Source of the DNA: Gynuella sunshinyii YC6258
GTDB taxonomy: Bacteria > Pseudomonadota > Gammaproteobacteria > Pseudomonadales > Natronospirillaceae
Reading direction: 5' to 3'
Assembly: GCF_000940805.1 (NCBI RefSeq)
Contig: NZ_CP007142.1
Coordinates: 5,866,593 to 5,930,592, forward strand
DNA: 64,000 nt
Positions within the stretch are counted from its first letter, which is position 1. Each line of letters opens with the position of its first letter. Below are positions 16,177 to 25,600 of this stretch, piece by piece. The notes below the pieces were generated by a model that saw nothing but the letters and a program-made list of their open reading frames with translations, was not told the origin of the DNA and did not search any database. A program made the translations under genes and the position numbers.

Positions 16177-16410
16177 ATGACCAAAGAACAGAGAACAGAG
16201 AACAGAGAACTCTTTAAAATCAGCAATTTATTAATGGACCAATCAAAGAGTTTGTGTGGTGAATTGGTTGAGCAAACAGAAAATCCTCTCATGCAAGGCA
16301 ATACAAAACACACCTCTGATTTTCATCAGAGTGTTGCAAAGTGCATCACCCTGATGCATGATCTGATCGTGAAAATTTATATCAACCAGAGATTTGAAAA
16401 AGCCCCATGA
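16177..16410 (+). CDS. Small unknown protein leading the restriction-modification operon
   Basis: A 77-aa reading with no recognised domain. Support for coding comes from its 4-base ATGA overlap with the RHH gene. The 5' part contains a 7-bp tandem repeat (GAACAGA, about 3.5 copies at 16186-16210) inside the frame, encoding EQRTENRE. No SD is visible before the ATG, so the true start may be internal (Met 20, 16234). It is the first gene of the unit and could be a controller or an antitoxin-like partner, but this is a guess. Confidence 0.45.
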   Translation: MTKEQRTENRELFKISNLLMDQSKSLCGELVEQTENPLMQGNTKHTSDFHQSVAKCITLMHDLIVKIYINQRFEKAP

Positions 16411-16607
16411 CGACAAAGAAAACAACCCGAATAACGGTCAGCTTCTCGGAAAACGAATACTCGGCTTTGGAAGCGATAGCTCGTCAGCAAGATGCCTCCA
16501 TGTCTTGGGTTGTACGAAGAGCAGTAAGCGAATACTTCGAGCATCACACGGAACCTAAGCAGGAGGAAATGCTCCTGAAATCCGACAAGTTGAAAAAAGC
16601 TCAATAA
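16407..16607 (+). CDS. Ribbon-helix-helix (CopG/Arc-like) DNA-binding protein
   Basis: A 66-aa protein. The first 45 residues fit an RHH fold: a basic strand RITVSFSENEYSALEAIARQ, then ASMSWVVRRAVSEYF. The charged tail has no known domain. It sits directly before the cytosine methyltransferase gene and overlaps the small gene before it, so it is a likely transcriptional controller of the operon, similar in role to C-proteins of restriction systems (inference). Confidence 0.8.
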   Translation: MTTKKTTRITVSFSENEYSALEAIARQQDASMSWVVRRAVSEYFEHHTEPKQEEMLLKSDKLKKAQ

Positions 16608-16612
16608 CTTAG

Positions 16613-18211
16613 TTGATACTACAAAAATCAGTGATCAATACTGTGCAAACAAGATTTTGGTCAAAGCACTGGATCACAAAGCAGGCGGAAACAAAATTGA
16701 AACGCAAAGTTATTACAAACAAAATTGAAAGGCTGATGAAGGGCGAGAAAGCACGAGTGCTTGATCTTTTTGCCGGTTGTGGGGGGATTTCATTAGGTTT
16801 TCAGAAAGCTGGGTTTGAAATTTCTGCAGCTCTTGAAATTGATGAACATGCCGCAATGACCCATGCTCGAAACTTTCATCCAGATAGTCCCCAGTTTGAA
16901 TCACATGCGAAGGCCAGAGATATCACTGCGACAAAACCTGAAGGCCTTGTTAAAGAACTGGGTCTGGGGAAATCTGTATCTTCATGCATTGATATTATCG
17001 TTGGGGGCCCACCGTGTCAGTCCTTCGCCAGAGTTGGTCGAGCTAAGTTACGTGAAATTGCAGAACACCCGGAAGCTTTCCTGAATGATCCTCGCGGTAA
17101 TTTATATCTGAGTTACCTGCAATACGTTAAAAAGTTCAAGCCAGTAGCACTTCTAATGGAAAACGTGCCTGATGTTCTTAACTATGGGGGCCACAACATT
17201 GCGGAAGAGATTTGCGAAACTCTGGAAGACATGGGGTACGTTTGTAAATACACATTGTTAAATGCAGTATTTTACGGCGTACCAGAAATGCGTGAACGGA
17301 TGTTTCTTATTGCATACGCCAAGGAACTTGAAACTCAGGTCAGTTTTCCTGAGCCCACTAACTGGATTGATTTGCCAAGGGGCTATCACGGTTCACGGCA
17401 AGTTGCATTGAAAACGATCCAGCCCAATCTTTTGGAAGAAACCGCGCACTCATACATGGACCCACCTGAACCTCACCCAGATCTGAAACCTGCAGTTACG
17501 GCGAAAGCTGCAATTGGCGACTTACCACCTATAACCCTTCACCTCGAAGGCAAGCTAAAACGTGGCGCTCGTCGATTTACTGAATTAACTCCTTATCCCA
17601 AAAATCAGCGGCTTAATGAATTTGCAAAATTGATGCGTGGCTGGCCGGAGTTCGAAAACAGTGATGGAATCTTTGATCATTTAATCCGCTATCTGCCCAG
17701 AGACTATGCCATTTTCCGGAGGATGGACCACGGCAATCAGTACCCTGAAGCTTTTCAGCATGCACTTGAGTTATTTGAGGAGCGACTGGCAGAAGCCAGA
17801 AAAGAAGGAAAGGCTATCAAGAAAGGCTCCGAGGCTTACGATGAATTGAAAAAGGCTACGGTACCACCTTATGACCCTGGTAAATTCCCTAATAAATGGC
17901 GGAAGATGGAGCCCGACCAGCCTGCCAGAACGTTAATGGCTCACCTGGGTAAAGATAGCTATTCGCACATCCACTACGATAGTGATCAGGCACGAACCAT
18001 TTCAGTGCGAGAGGCAGCCAGATTGCAGTCATTCCCGGATGGTTTTATTTTTTCTGGCACCATGAACCCGGCATTTCGGCAGATTGGCAACGCAGTACCC
18101 CCTCTGATGGCTTATGCGCTGGCCAGCAAGATATTTCAAACGATTAATGAAGCAATAACAAACAACCAGGAAGATGTAGATGAATTTGTCAGAACGGCAG
18201 CAGCGGTTTAA
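16613..18211 (+). CDS. DNA (cytosine-5)-methyltransferase
   Basis: Up to 532 aa from a TTG at 16613; an ATG at 16736 (MKGEKARVLDLFAGCGG) starts at the first conserved motif and may be the true start. It transfers methyl from SAM to carbon 5 of cytosine. Motif I is DLFAGCGGISLGF, motif IV GGPPCQSFARVG with the catalytic Cys, motif VI LMENVPD, and motif VIII/IX-X RERMFLI ... REAARLQSFPDGF and RQIGNAVPPLMA. A long insert (about residues 230-420) is the target-recognition domain. It overlaps the McrB-like gene by 32 bp. It probably protects host DNA from the nuclease encoded next; its sequence specificity cannot be read. Confidence 0.93.
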   Translation: MILQKSVINTVQTRFWSKHWITKQAETKLKRKVITNKIERLMKGEKARVLDLFAGCGGISLGFQKAGFEISAALEIDEHAAMTHARNFHPDSPQFESHAKARDITATKPEGLVKELGLGKSVSSCIDIIVGGPPCQSFARVGRAKLREIAEHPEAFLNDPRGNLYLSYLQYVKKFKPVALLMENVPDVLNYGGHNIAEEICETLEDMGYVCKYTLLNAVFYGVPEMRERMFLIAYAKELETQVSFPEPTNWIDLPRGYHGSRQVALKTIQPNLLEETAHSYMDPPEPHPDLKPAVTAKAAIGDLPPITLHLEGKLKRGARRFTELTPYPKNQRLNEFAKLMRGWPEFENSDGIFDHLIRYLPRDYAIFRRMDHGNQYPEAFQHALELFEERLAEARKEGKAIKKGSEAYDELKKATVPPYDPGKFPNKWRKMEPDQPARTLMAHLGKDSYSHIHYDSDQARTISVREAARLQSFPDGFIFSGTMNPAFRQIGNAVPPLMAYALASKIFQTINEAITNNQEDVDEFVRTAAAV

Positions 18212-19853
18212 AGACTGCATCATTGAAGATCCACTCAATAGCGAAAACACCAAATTTCACAAGCTATTCGGAGTGTCCAATAGCGCCAAGGTTATCGAGG
18301 GTGGATTGCAACTGGGAGTTGTAAACCTGGACAATGTCAAACCTGAAACCGATGGTTTTATTTTTGCCTGCGTACTGGGATTTCCACCGGAAGACGAAGT
18401 GTACTTCGCCGTGTTTGTAAAGTCTGGAGCGGGCGATCTTATTATGAGGCTCAATCAGATGCGCGCATCCGGAGCAGCTTCCAAACAGTCTGAAAATAAA
18501 GTAGCAGAAACCGCAGCGACACCCTACCTGGAGCTGGTACAAGAATCGACAGACAATCTCGAATATTCACATCGAAACAATCTGGTCGCAGTCTATCTGG
18601 CAGATGATGGCAAACTCTATTTGAGAAACAAGGGTTTCTGGGACTCGCTTCGCTTTGATCGAAACAGCTTTGGTGATGGAATTGCCGTTGATAAGATAAG
18701 CACCGGGCTCTACCCACCAGCACCGTCCGCACGCAGAAGCTTGCTGGCCAGAGAGTTTGTCGGTTTTCTCGGCAAATTTGTGGGTCGTGATAAGGTTCAC
18801 GAAGTCTCCCCTTGGCCGGAAGAGAGTAACGTTCGACCAGCAATGAAACGATTACCTCACAGCTTACCGTTGAACGAAATATCAAAAGGAATACAGGAGC
18901 TAGGTGGTTACTACATTGATAATTTAATAGAGCGTTATCATGCGGGTCTGAACTATCATCCTGACAAGCACTTCGTCATTCTGGCAGGCCTGTCCGGTAC
19001 GGGCAAAACCAACCTAGCCATTCAGTACGCTCGATCTGTGCATGGGTTAGAAAACATGGTCGAGCAGGACCCCTTTTTGTTTATCTGCCCCGTCAGGCCA
19101 GAGTGGACCGATCCGACAGGGCTTACAGGATACTACGACGTACTTTCCGACCGCTATATAGTCCCCCCGTTTCTTGAGGCAGTCCTGGTGGCAACAGCTA
19201 ACCCTGAGACGCCTGTATTCGTATGTCTTGACGAAATGAATCTCGCCCGCGTTGAATATTATTTCTCGGACGTACTGAGCAGTCTGGAATCGGGTCACCC
19301 GCTTCAGCTCCACTCAAACTCCGTTCCTCTGGAAGGAAGCACCGGTGGAGAGATACGAGCCGATATACCGCTGCCCAGAAATCTTTACATCATCGGTACG
19401 ATTAATATTGATGAAACTACCAACCCTCTCAGCGATAAGATATTGGACCGCTCAATTCTGGTCGACATGTCACAGGTAGACCTTGCAGGATATTTTAGCT
19501 CCATGAAATCTGGCAACGCCGAGCTTACTAATTCCATTGATTCGTGTGGAGCTCTACTCTCAGAACTCAATTCATGTCTCGCTAAAGAAAAACTGGGTTT
19601 TGGTTACAGAACCGCACGAGAAGCGCTTCTTTATCATCATTTCAACACTAACGCTTTGAACAGAGATTCTGACGATACGATTGACGAAATTTTGATACAA
19701 AAAATCATGGTAAAATTGAGAGGCTCAGAAAGTCAGAGAAACATGCTTAACAGGCTGGAGCAATTAATCAGCCGTTATCCTCGAGCTACCCAAGCCATCA
19801 ACGAATTGAAAAATGACCTTGATGAAATGGGCTCTTTCCAGGCATCCAGGTAG
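18180..19853 (+). CDS. McrB-like AAA+ NTPase of a restriction system
   Basis: A 557-aa protein. The N-terminal half (about residues 1-240) is a putative DNA-recognition domain without a recognised motif. The AAA+ core follows: Walker A GLSGTGKT near residue 265, Walker B with VFVCLDEMNLARVEYYFSD (the McrB signature) near 345, and the sensor region IIGTINIDETTNPLSDKILDRS. McrB-type motors hydrolyse GTP and move DNA toward an attached McrC-like nuclease. SD AGGAA precedes the ATG at 18180, inside the end of the methyltransferase gene. Confidence 0.9.
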   Translation: MNLSERQQRFKDCIIEDPLNSENTKFHKLFGVSNSAKVIEGGLQLGVVNLDNVKPETDGFIFACVLGFPPEDEVYFAVFVKSGAGDLIMRLNQMRASGAASKQSENKVAETAATPYLELVQESTDNLEYSHRNNLVAVYLADDGKLYLRNKGFWDSLRFDRNSFGDGIAVDKISTGLYPPAPSARRSLLAREFVGFLGKFVGRDKVHEVSPWPEESNVRPAMKRLPHSLPLNEISKGIQELGGYYIDNLIERYHAGLNYHPDKHFVILAGLSGTGKTNLAIQYARSVHGLENMVEQDPFLFICPVRPEWTDPTGLTGYYDVLSDRYIVPPFLEAVLVATANPETPVFVCLDEMNLARVEYYFSDVLSSLESGHPLQLHSNSVPLEGSTGGEIRADIPLPRNLYIIGTINIDETTNPLSDKILDRSILVDMSQVDLAGYFSSMKSGNAELTNSIDSCGALLSELNSCLAKEKLGFGYRTAREALLYHHFNTNALNRDSDDTIDEILIQKIMVKLRGSESQRNMLNRLEQLISRYPRATQAINELKNDLDEMGSFQASR

Positions 19854-19861
19854 AAATTGCC

Positions 19862-21532
19862 GTGACTGCATTATTTGTTTATCCAAAGAGAAAGCGAAAC
19901 GAATCCGTTCAGGTCTGGCCTGAAGCTTCACCTCTGCCAGCAGGCTTTATTCAGGAAACCGGCACCTATTTATTTGAGCTTTCCAAAATTGATGATGTAT
20001 TCAGCGCGGAAATGTTCATTGACGATGTTCCTCTGGAGGCACTGAGGCCACTTGATCAAAGTACTGCACTCTGGCAATGGACTCCGGGATTTCATGCCGG
20101 TTCGGTAGAAGCCTCATTTTCGTATGATAAAAAAGGTGTGCACCGATTCGAACTGGTAACCGATCCTGATCTGCGAAAGCTTAGTCGCGATCAGTTCGAC
20201 ACCATGGTGCAGGAAATACTGGAAGATACGTTTGCATTGTTCACCTTATCCAGCTTTAAAACAGGGATTGCACGAGGCTCAGCTGGACCGGTTCCGCCCA
20301 TCGCCCGACTTGAGTTCCTGTATTCACGACTGGAACAGCTCAGTCACGTTATCAAATCGATTAATCGAAATCCAAGACGAGTATTGAAGCGACAGGAAAT
20401 TACTCAGCCGTATTACAAAGCATCAAGGGCAACCGGGCCGGAAATTATAAAATCTTTCAGATCAGGAAACATTCGCAGAGAGACTGGCAAATATTCGCGC
20501 CTTCCCCGAAATCTAAAAGGTTGCTTACCAGCTCAAATTACCAGGGGCGTCACTCATTCGGCCCTGGTAATTCGCGAACATAGAGAAATCAAAACATGCC
20601 TGAAAAACTGGGCATGCTGGCTTAAGAGTATTAGCGAGCTCCTGAGAAAATCCTCCAGAAACAAAGGGGATATGGATCAGGAATCACAACAAATGAGCTC
20701 CGTCTGGGCAAGGCGAACAAACGGGATGAGCAGAATCTTATATGAGTTGTTAAGCCTACCACTCTTTCAAGAAATCCCTGATGCACCTGGAAAGCCTGAA
20801 CTTTCATCAATCTATCGAAATGTGCCAACCTATAGACAATTCTTCCAGATATATCGAGATTTCAATCTGGGTCTAGCGAATATATTCGGCGATTTTTTAC
20901 AGATGCCTTTAGCAAGGACTTTCGATCTCTATGAGCTGTGGTGTTTTCTTAGGCTATTGCGAGTTGCCCAACAAAACCTTGGTGTTCAACCACACGAATT
21001 GAACAAGCTATTTTCGTATATCCCCGGATCTGGGAGTGTCACAATTGAAGCAGAGGCAGTTATTATCCCATTGGGAAATGGTATTGCACTGTCTTTTCAG
21101 AGACGCTTCAAAGAATATTGGATAGAAAACAATGGAACGGGTTCGTTCAGCCGACATATGATCCCGGATATCACTTTCATCACACCGAGCACAAATGAAG
21201 ACGGAAAGCTGATTGTTCTAGATGCAAAATATCGTATCGACAACAATCTTAATGCAGCGCTGGCTTCTATCCATATGTATAGAGACGCTTTGGTTTCGGC
21301 AGATGATCAGGAAAAGCTATCAGGTGCGGTTCGGGCCGCTTATTTATTGAGCCCTCATATTCCAGAGTTATCTCACACTGATTGGAAACAGACATCTATG
21401 CCAGGAAGATTGTTCCATCCAGGCTACAGAGATACGTTTCGTTTTGGCGCAGCCACTCTCAAGCCCGGAATGGCGTTAACGGAAATCTGGCAAACTTTAC
21501 AAACTATTCTGCACGATGCCCAGGCAGCCTGA
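19862..21532 (+). CDS. McrC-like nuclease (DUF2357, PD-(D/E)XK)
   Basis: A 556-aa protein of the DUF2357-type family, partner of the McrB-like motor. The catalytic region lies near the C-terminus: PDITFITPS, then LIVLDAKYR with D and ExK-like (DAK), typical of a PD-(D/E)XK nuclease. The upstream LYELWCFLRLL stretch is also typical of the family. The start is GTG at 19862, 8 bp after the previous stop. The middle contains Lys/Arg-rich helices. The five-gene order resembles LlaJI-type systems (C5 methyltransferase plus McrBC-like restriction). Confidence 0.85.
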   Translation: MTALFVYPKRKRNESVQVWPEASPLPAGFIQETGTYLFELSKIDDVFSAEMFIDDVPLEALRPLDQSTALWQWTPGFHAGSVEASFSYDKKGVHRFELVTDPDLRKLSRDQFDTMVQEILEDTFALFTLSSFKTGIARGSAGPVPPIARLEFLYSRLEQLSHVIKSINRNPRRVLKRQEITQPYYKASRATGPEIIKSFRSGNIRRETGKYSRLPRNLKGCLPAQITRGVTHSALVIREHREIKTCLKNWACWLKSISELLRKSSRNKGDMDQESQQMSSVWARRTNGMSRILYELLSLPLFQEIPDAPGKPELSSIYRNVPTYRQFFQIYRDFNLGLANIFGDFLQMPLARTFDLYELWCFLRLLRVAQQNLGVQPHELNKLFSYIPGSGSVTIEAEAVIIPLGNGIALSFQRRFKEYWIENNGTGSFSRHMIPDITFITPSTNEDGKLIVLDAKYRIDNNLNAALASIHMYRDALVSADDQEKLSGAVRAAYLLSPHIPELSHTDWKQTSMPGRLFHPGYRDTFRFGAATLKPGMALTEIWQTLQTILHDAQAA

Positions 21533-22016
21533 CTCAAGACCGACTACAGAACAAAAGGATCCGCTGACACCTGAGCAGCGACACTACTGCATGTCGCGCA
21601 TTCAAGGCAAAAATACCAAACTGGAATTGCAGGTTCGGAAGGGCTTGTTTGCTCTTGGATATCGATATCAACTTCATCGTAAAGATTTACCCGGCAAGCC
21701 AGACGTTGTCCTGCCAAAATACAATGCGGTCATCTTCGCTCATGGCTGCTTTTGGCATGGGCATAACTGCCACCTTTTTAAATGGCCAAAAACAAAACGA
21801 GAATTCTGGAAAAATAAAATTGTAAAGAACCAAGAAAATGATGATAAAGCAAAGAGCTTATTACTCAATGCTGGATGGAGGGTAGCAATAATTTGGGAAT
21901 GCGCATTGAAAGGAAGCAGGAAAAAAGATTTAGATTTCGTAATCCATGAAACTGATGAGTGGCTCAAATCCTCAGCATTAGCTGTAGTTATTCGAGGGAA
22001 GCAAGACAAGGCATAA
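21516..22016 (+). CDS. vsr: Very short patch repair endonuclease
   Basis: A 166-aa Vsr-type protein that nicks T:G mismatches arising when 5-methylcytosine deaminates. It has TPEQRHYCMSRIQGKNTKLE at residues about 17-38 (conserved start), RYQLHRKDLPGKPDVVLPK with the catalytic Asp, and the zinc/active-site segment FAHGCFWHGHNCHLFKWPK. It starts 17 bp inside the nuclease gene. It belongs with the cytosine methyltransferase in this operon. Confidence 0.95.
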   Translation: MPRQPDSRPTTEQKDPLTPEQRHYCMSRIQGKNTKLELQVRKGLFALGYRYQLHRKDLPGKPDVVLPKYNAVIFAHGCFWHGHNCHLFKWPKTKREFWKNKIVKNQENDDKAKSLLLNAGWRVAIIWECALKGSRKKDLDFVIHETDEWLKSSALAVVIRGKQDKA

Positions 22017-22640
22017 TTTGGATTAGTTCAAACTCCCTCCCATTTTGAAGAATACAATCAACGCTATCTATCTTGAGGCAGGAAGGGTTGTAAGCTATTT
22101 AGGCTACTCGCAGGCAAGAATTTGGCTCAGGTGAAAACACTGGTCTGATGGACAAATTCAGTTCCCGTTTTGGAAGTTAAACCCGCGTCCTATAGCACCA
22201 CAACTTAAGATCCCTAACAAATTTATTTTGTTGGTTTTGTATTATCTGAGTGTAGAAGCTATAGCTCAAATATTTCATAAAACCAAAAAATTCGAATAAA
22301 CCACCGGCAGTTTTCGACACCCCAATCTTTTTGCTTGATGATTTCACGTAAACATGACCTGGATTTCCCGAACTCCAAACATACTTCCCCCCATTGATGA
22401 TCAACTTACCGGGCAACACTCCATACTGGCTATCCAGATGCCAGGTTTCGAATCACTTGCCAATACAATATCTGGTGAGGATAAGTACTACTCAGGAAGA
22501 TTCGAACCCGGCGGGTACTCAAAAGACACGTTTATCCGGTTGTTTTAGAAGCTTTCGCCATACGGTCAAATCAGATATTCAAGATATCAAAAAAGTAATG
22601 ATGTTAAACCGACAAGCCGTTATGATACGGTGCCTGCTCT
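22017..22640. other. Spacer with a possible decayed coding stretch
   Basis: About 620 bp between vsr and the 3' end of the NRPS gene. On the minus strand, about 22177-22455, an open frame reads GKLIINGGKYVWSSGNPGH then VYVKSSSKKIGVSKTAGG, which looks protein-like but is not one I recognise. Upstream of it the frame is broken by stops, and there is no good start. It may be a remnant of a gene that once followed the NRPS. No terminator was identified here. Confidence 0.35.
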
Positions 22641-25600
22641 TCAAAGCGCCATCTCAACACTCTCCATCATCTGGCGAATCAGCGCGAAGTATCCTTCCGC
22701 TAATTCCTGAATGGTTTCGTCGCGATAGCGTTGCCGAGAGTAGTCGATGTCCAGGTGCAGTTGTTTGTTTCTGAAGAACATCAGCACTTCTATATCGGTG
22801 GTGCGCTTTTGTTGATCTGGTATGAAGCGGCGATTGGCGGTGTCCCAGTCAATTTCAAATGATTCCGAGTCCAGGTCATCGGTATGCCCGAGGTAGTTGA
22901 TGCGCAGTGGTGTCAGTTTGTTATCAGGATACAGATTTTCTGCCAGCTTCCCACCTAACCAGTCATAACTGACACCCCCGGAAGGCAGTTCTTTGAATGC
23001 CGTTTGAACTGCCGCTACCAGTTGCTGGCAGGAGGCGTTATGCGGCATTTCCACCACCACGGGAAAGTTGATGGCAAAGTTGCCAATACTGTGCGCAAAC
23101 CGCAGTGCTGTGTCACCCAGATCCCGGCCGTTCATCCGATGGCTTAGGATGACTCTTTGTTGTCCGGTCTTAAGGCTCATCAGTTGATACCATTGCGCCA
23201 GCAATACCGTATGTAACGTCGCACCAAACCTTTTTCTGGCATGGCGTAACAGTTGATCAGAATGTTCTTCAGGCAGAACAAAACTGGCCAAGGCGGTACT
23301 TTGTTCGCGGTTGTCTCCATCGGGATAATCCGCCGAAAATGCCAGTGCCGGGGTCAGATTGGTTTGCCAGTAATCAAGGTCGAGACTCAGCATGCCTTTT
23401 TGTTCACGCTGACTCAGCTCGTTGACAAAATCGCTGTAGCCCGCAATTTCAGGTTCATCATTGTGATCAGGCAAATCAGAGACCAGAAGATTTGAATAAT
23501 CCTGCCACAGTTGTTGAAACATGATCTGCCCGGAGACCATGTCGGCAAACATATGATGAGCAACGATGCAGATTTCATGGCGATGCTCAGCGCGTTTGAC
23601 CACCCAGACTTTCATTAATGGCCAACAGTCAATACGCATGCTGTCAGCAAAACCGGTGAACTTTGCCTGTAAGGCCTGTTGGTATTGTTCTGCGCTGAGA
23701 TGGGTTCCATCGAGAAACTCGGGGTGCAGTTTCAAACCGGCGCTGATTGGGTGAATCTTTTGTTGCCACTCCCCACTTGAGGAGCGGACAAATGTGGTAC
23801 GCAGGCTGGCATGTCGGTTAACCATTCGATTAAGGCTTTTGCTGAAGGCTGAAGGCGATAACGGTTTTTTAAAGGTATAACGCGACAGCCCCCACCATTG
23901 GTAGGGCTCGTCGAAATAACTCAGCAACCAGCGCTGACCCGGTCCCAGTGGCAGCAGTTGTTCAAACTGTTCACTGGGGTCATCGTTTTGCAGCCATTGC
24001 TGATACTGTTCATGCAGTTTCTGCCGTTCTATTTTACCGTTGTAATTGCGTGGTAACCGCTCCAGCCAAAGCATACGATGGGGCAGCATGTAATTGGGTA
24101 GCGTTTGCGCCAGTCGGGCCCGGATCTGGTCTTCCTGCTCGGCATCGCCTTTTAGCCAGGCAATCAATCGCTTGCTGCCATCCTGCTCTTCATGATCGAC
24201 AGCAATCACGGCCGCTTCCTGTACCGAGCTGTCTTTCAACAACACCGCTTCCACTTCACCCAGTTCAACCCGGTTGCCACGAATTTTGATCTGGTTATCC
24301 CGACGGCCATGGAAGATCAAATTGCCATCGGCTTTCATGACTGCCAGATCACCGGTTCGGTACAGCCGCTCACCTGGAATATCCGGATAGGGATTGGTGA
24401 CAAACGCGGCGTTCGTTGCCTCATCGTTGCCCAGATAACCTTGTGCCACCTGCACGCCACCGATGTAAACCTCGCCCATGACATCGAAGCCCAGCCGTTG
24501 ACCGTTTTCATCGAGCAGCAGGATATGTACGTCATCCATCGCTTTGCCGATCGGTATCGTCAGCTCATCATCCGCCGGTCGCTTCTCGACTACGTGGCAG
24601 GTGGCCTCAATGGCGCATTCGCTTGGACCATACTGATTGGCAATACCAATGCGCATACCAAAACGATCAATCCATTGCCTGACCGGTTTGGCCGACAAGG
24701 GTTCGGTGCTAAACAACAACCAGCGCAGATTGGGAAACTGCCACGGCTCATTCACCATCGCCTGGACAAATGCAGTAAACAATGACGGCACAAACTGAAA
24801 GACCTGAATTTTCTGCTCTTGCAACCAGTCAGCCAGTCGCCAGGGATTGGCAACGATGGCACGATCCACCGGGCATACCGTCGCGCCGACCATCAAAGGC
24901 CAGAAAATTTCCCGGATGGAAATATCGAAGCTGCAGGAGGTGTTTTGCGAGACCCGCTCTCCGGGCCGGATCTGAAACATCCGCTGATGCCAGCGCAAGC
25001 GGCTCATATAACTGCGATGGGTGGTGGCAATGCCTTTTGGCGTACCGGTGGAACCGGAGGTGAACATCACCGCCATCAACGCATCCGGATTATGATTCAG
25101 TGGCAGTGCCTCATCACTGTATTCACCCCATACAGAGCGGGTCACCTGAGTGCTTTGGATATCCAGAGACGTTGGCAGCATGCTGGCGTAATCATCCAGA
25201 TACACAATCTGTTGCAGTTGCGCGCCTTCAGTCAACACACCAATCAGTTTGTCCGTCACTGCCACTTCCGTCAGCAGCCACTCAGCCCCACCGAGTTCCA
25301 TCATCGCTTTGATACGCGCCGCAGGCAATCCAGCATCGAGCGGCAGATAGGCAGCGCCGGCTTTCAGAATCGCCAGCATACTGATGACCATATTGGCACC
25401 GCGATCACACAGAACCGCCAGCAGGTCGCCTTCACTGACCCCCTGTTCCCGCAGATAACACGCCAGCTGATTGGAGCGCTGGTCGAGTTCGCGATAACTC
25501 AGCTGAGTCGTTGCGGTCGAGATGGCAATTTGCTCCGGGTTTTGTCGGGCTTGAGCCACAAAATGAAGATAAGGGATCGGCGCAATATCGTCGCCGGGGA

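Noticed and set aside
15984-22480. 12-bp inverted match (ATATTGTATTGG) near the two ends of the restriction operon
   Set aside because: Too short for an attachment site, and a match of this size over 6 kb can be chance.
22495-22515. TTCGAACCC sequence resembling a tRNA T-loop
   Set aside because: No acceptor stem, anticodon arm or CCA around it.
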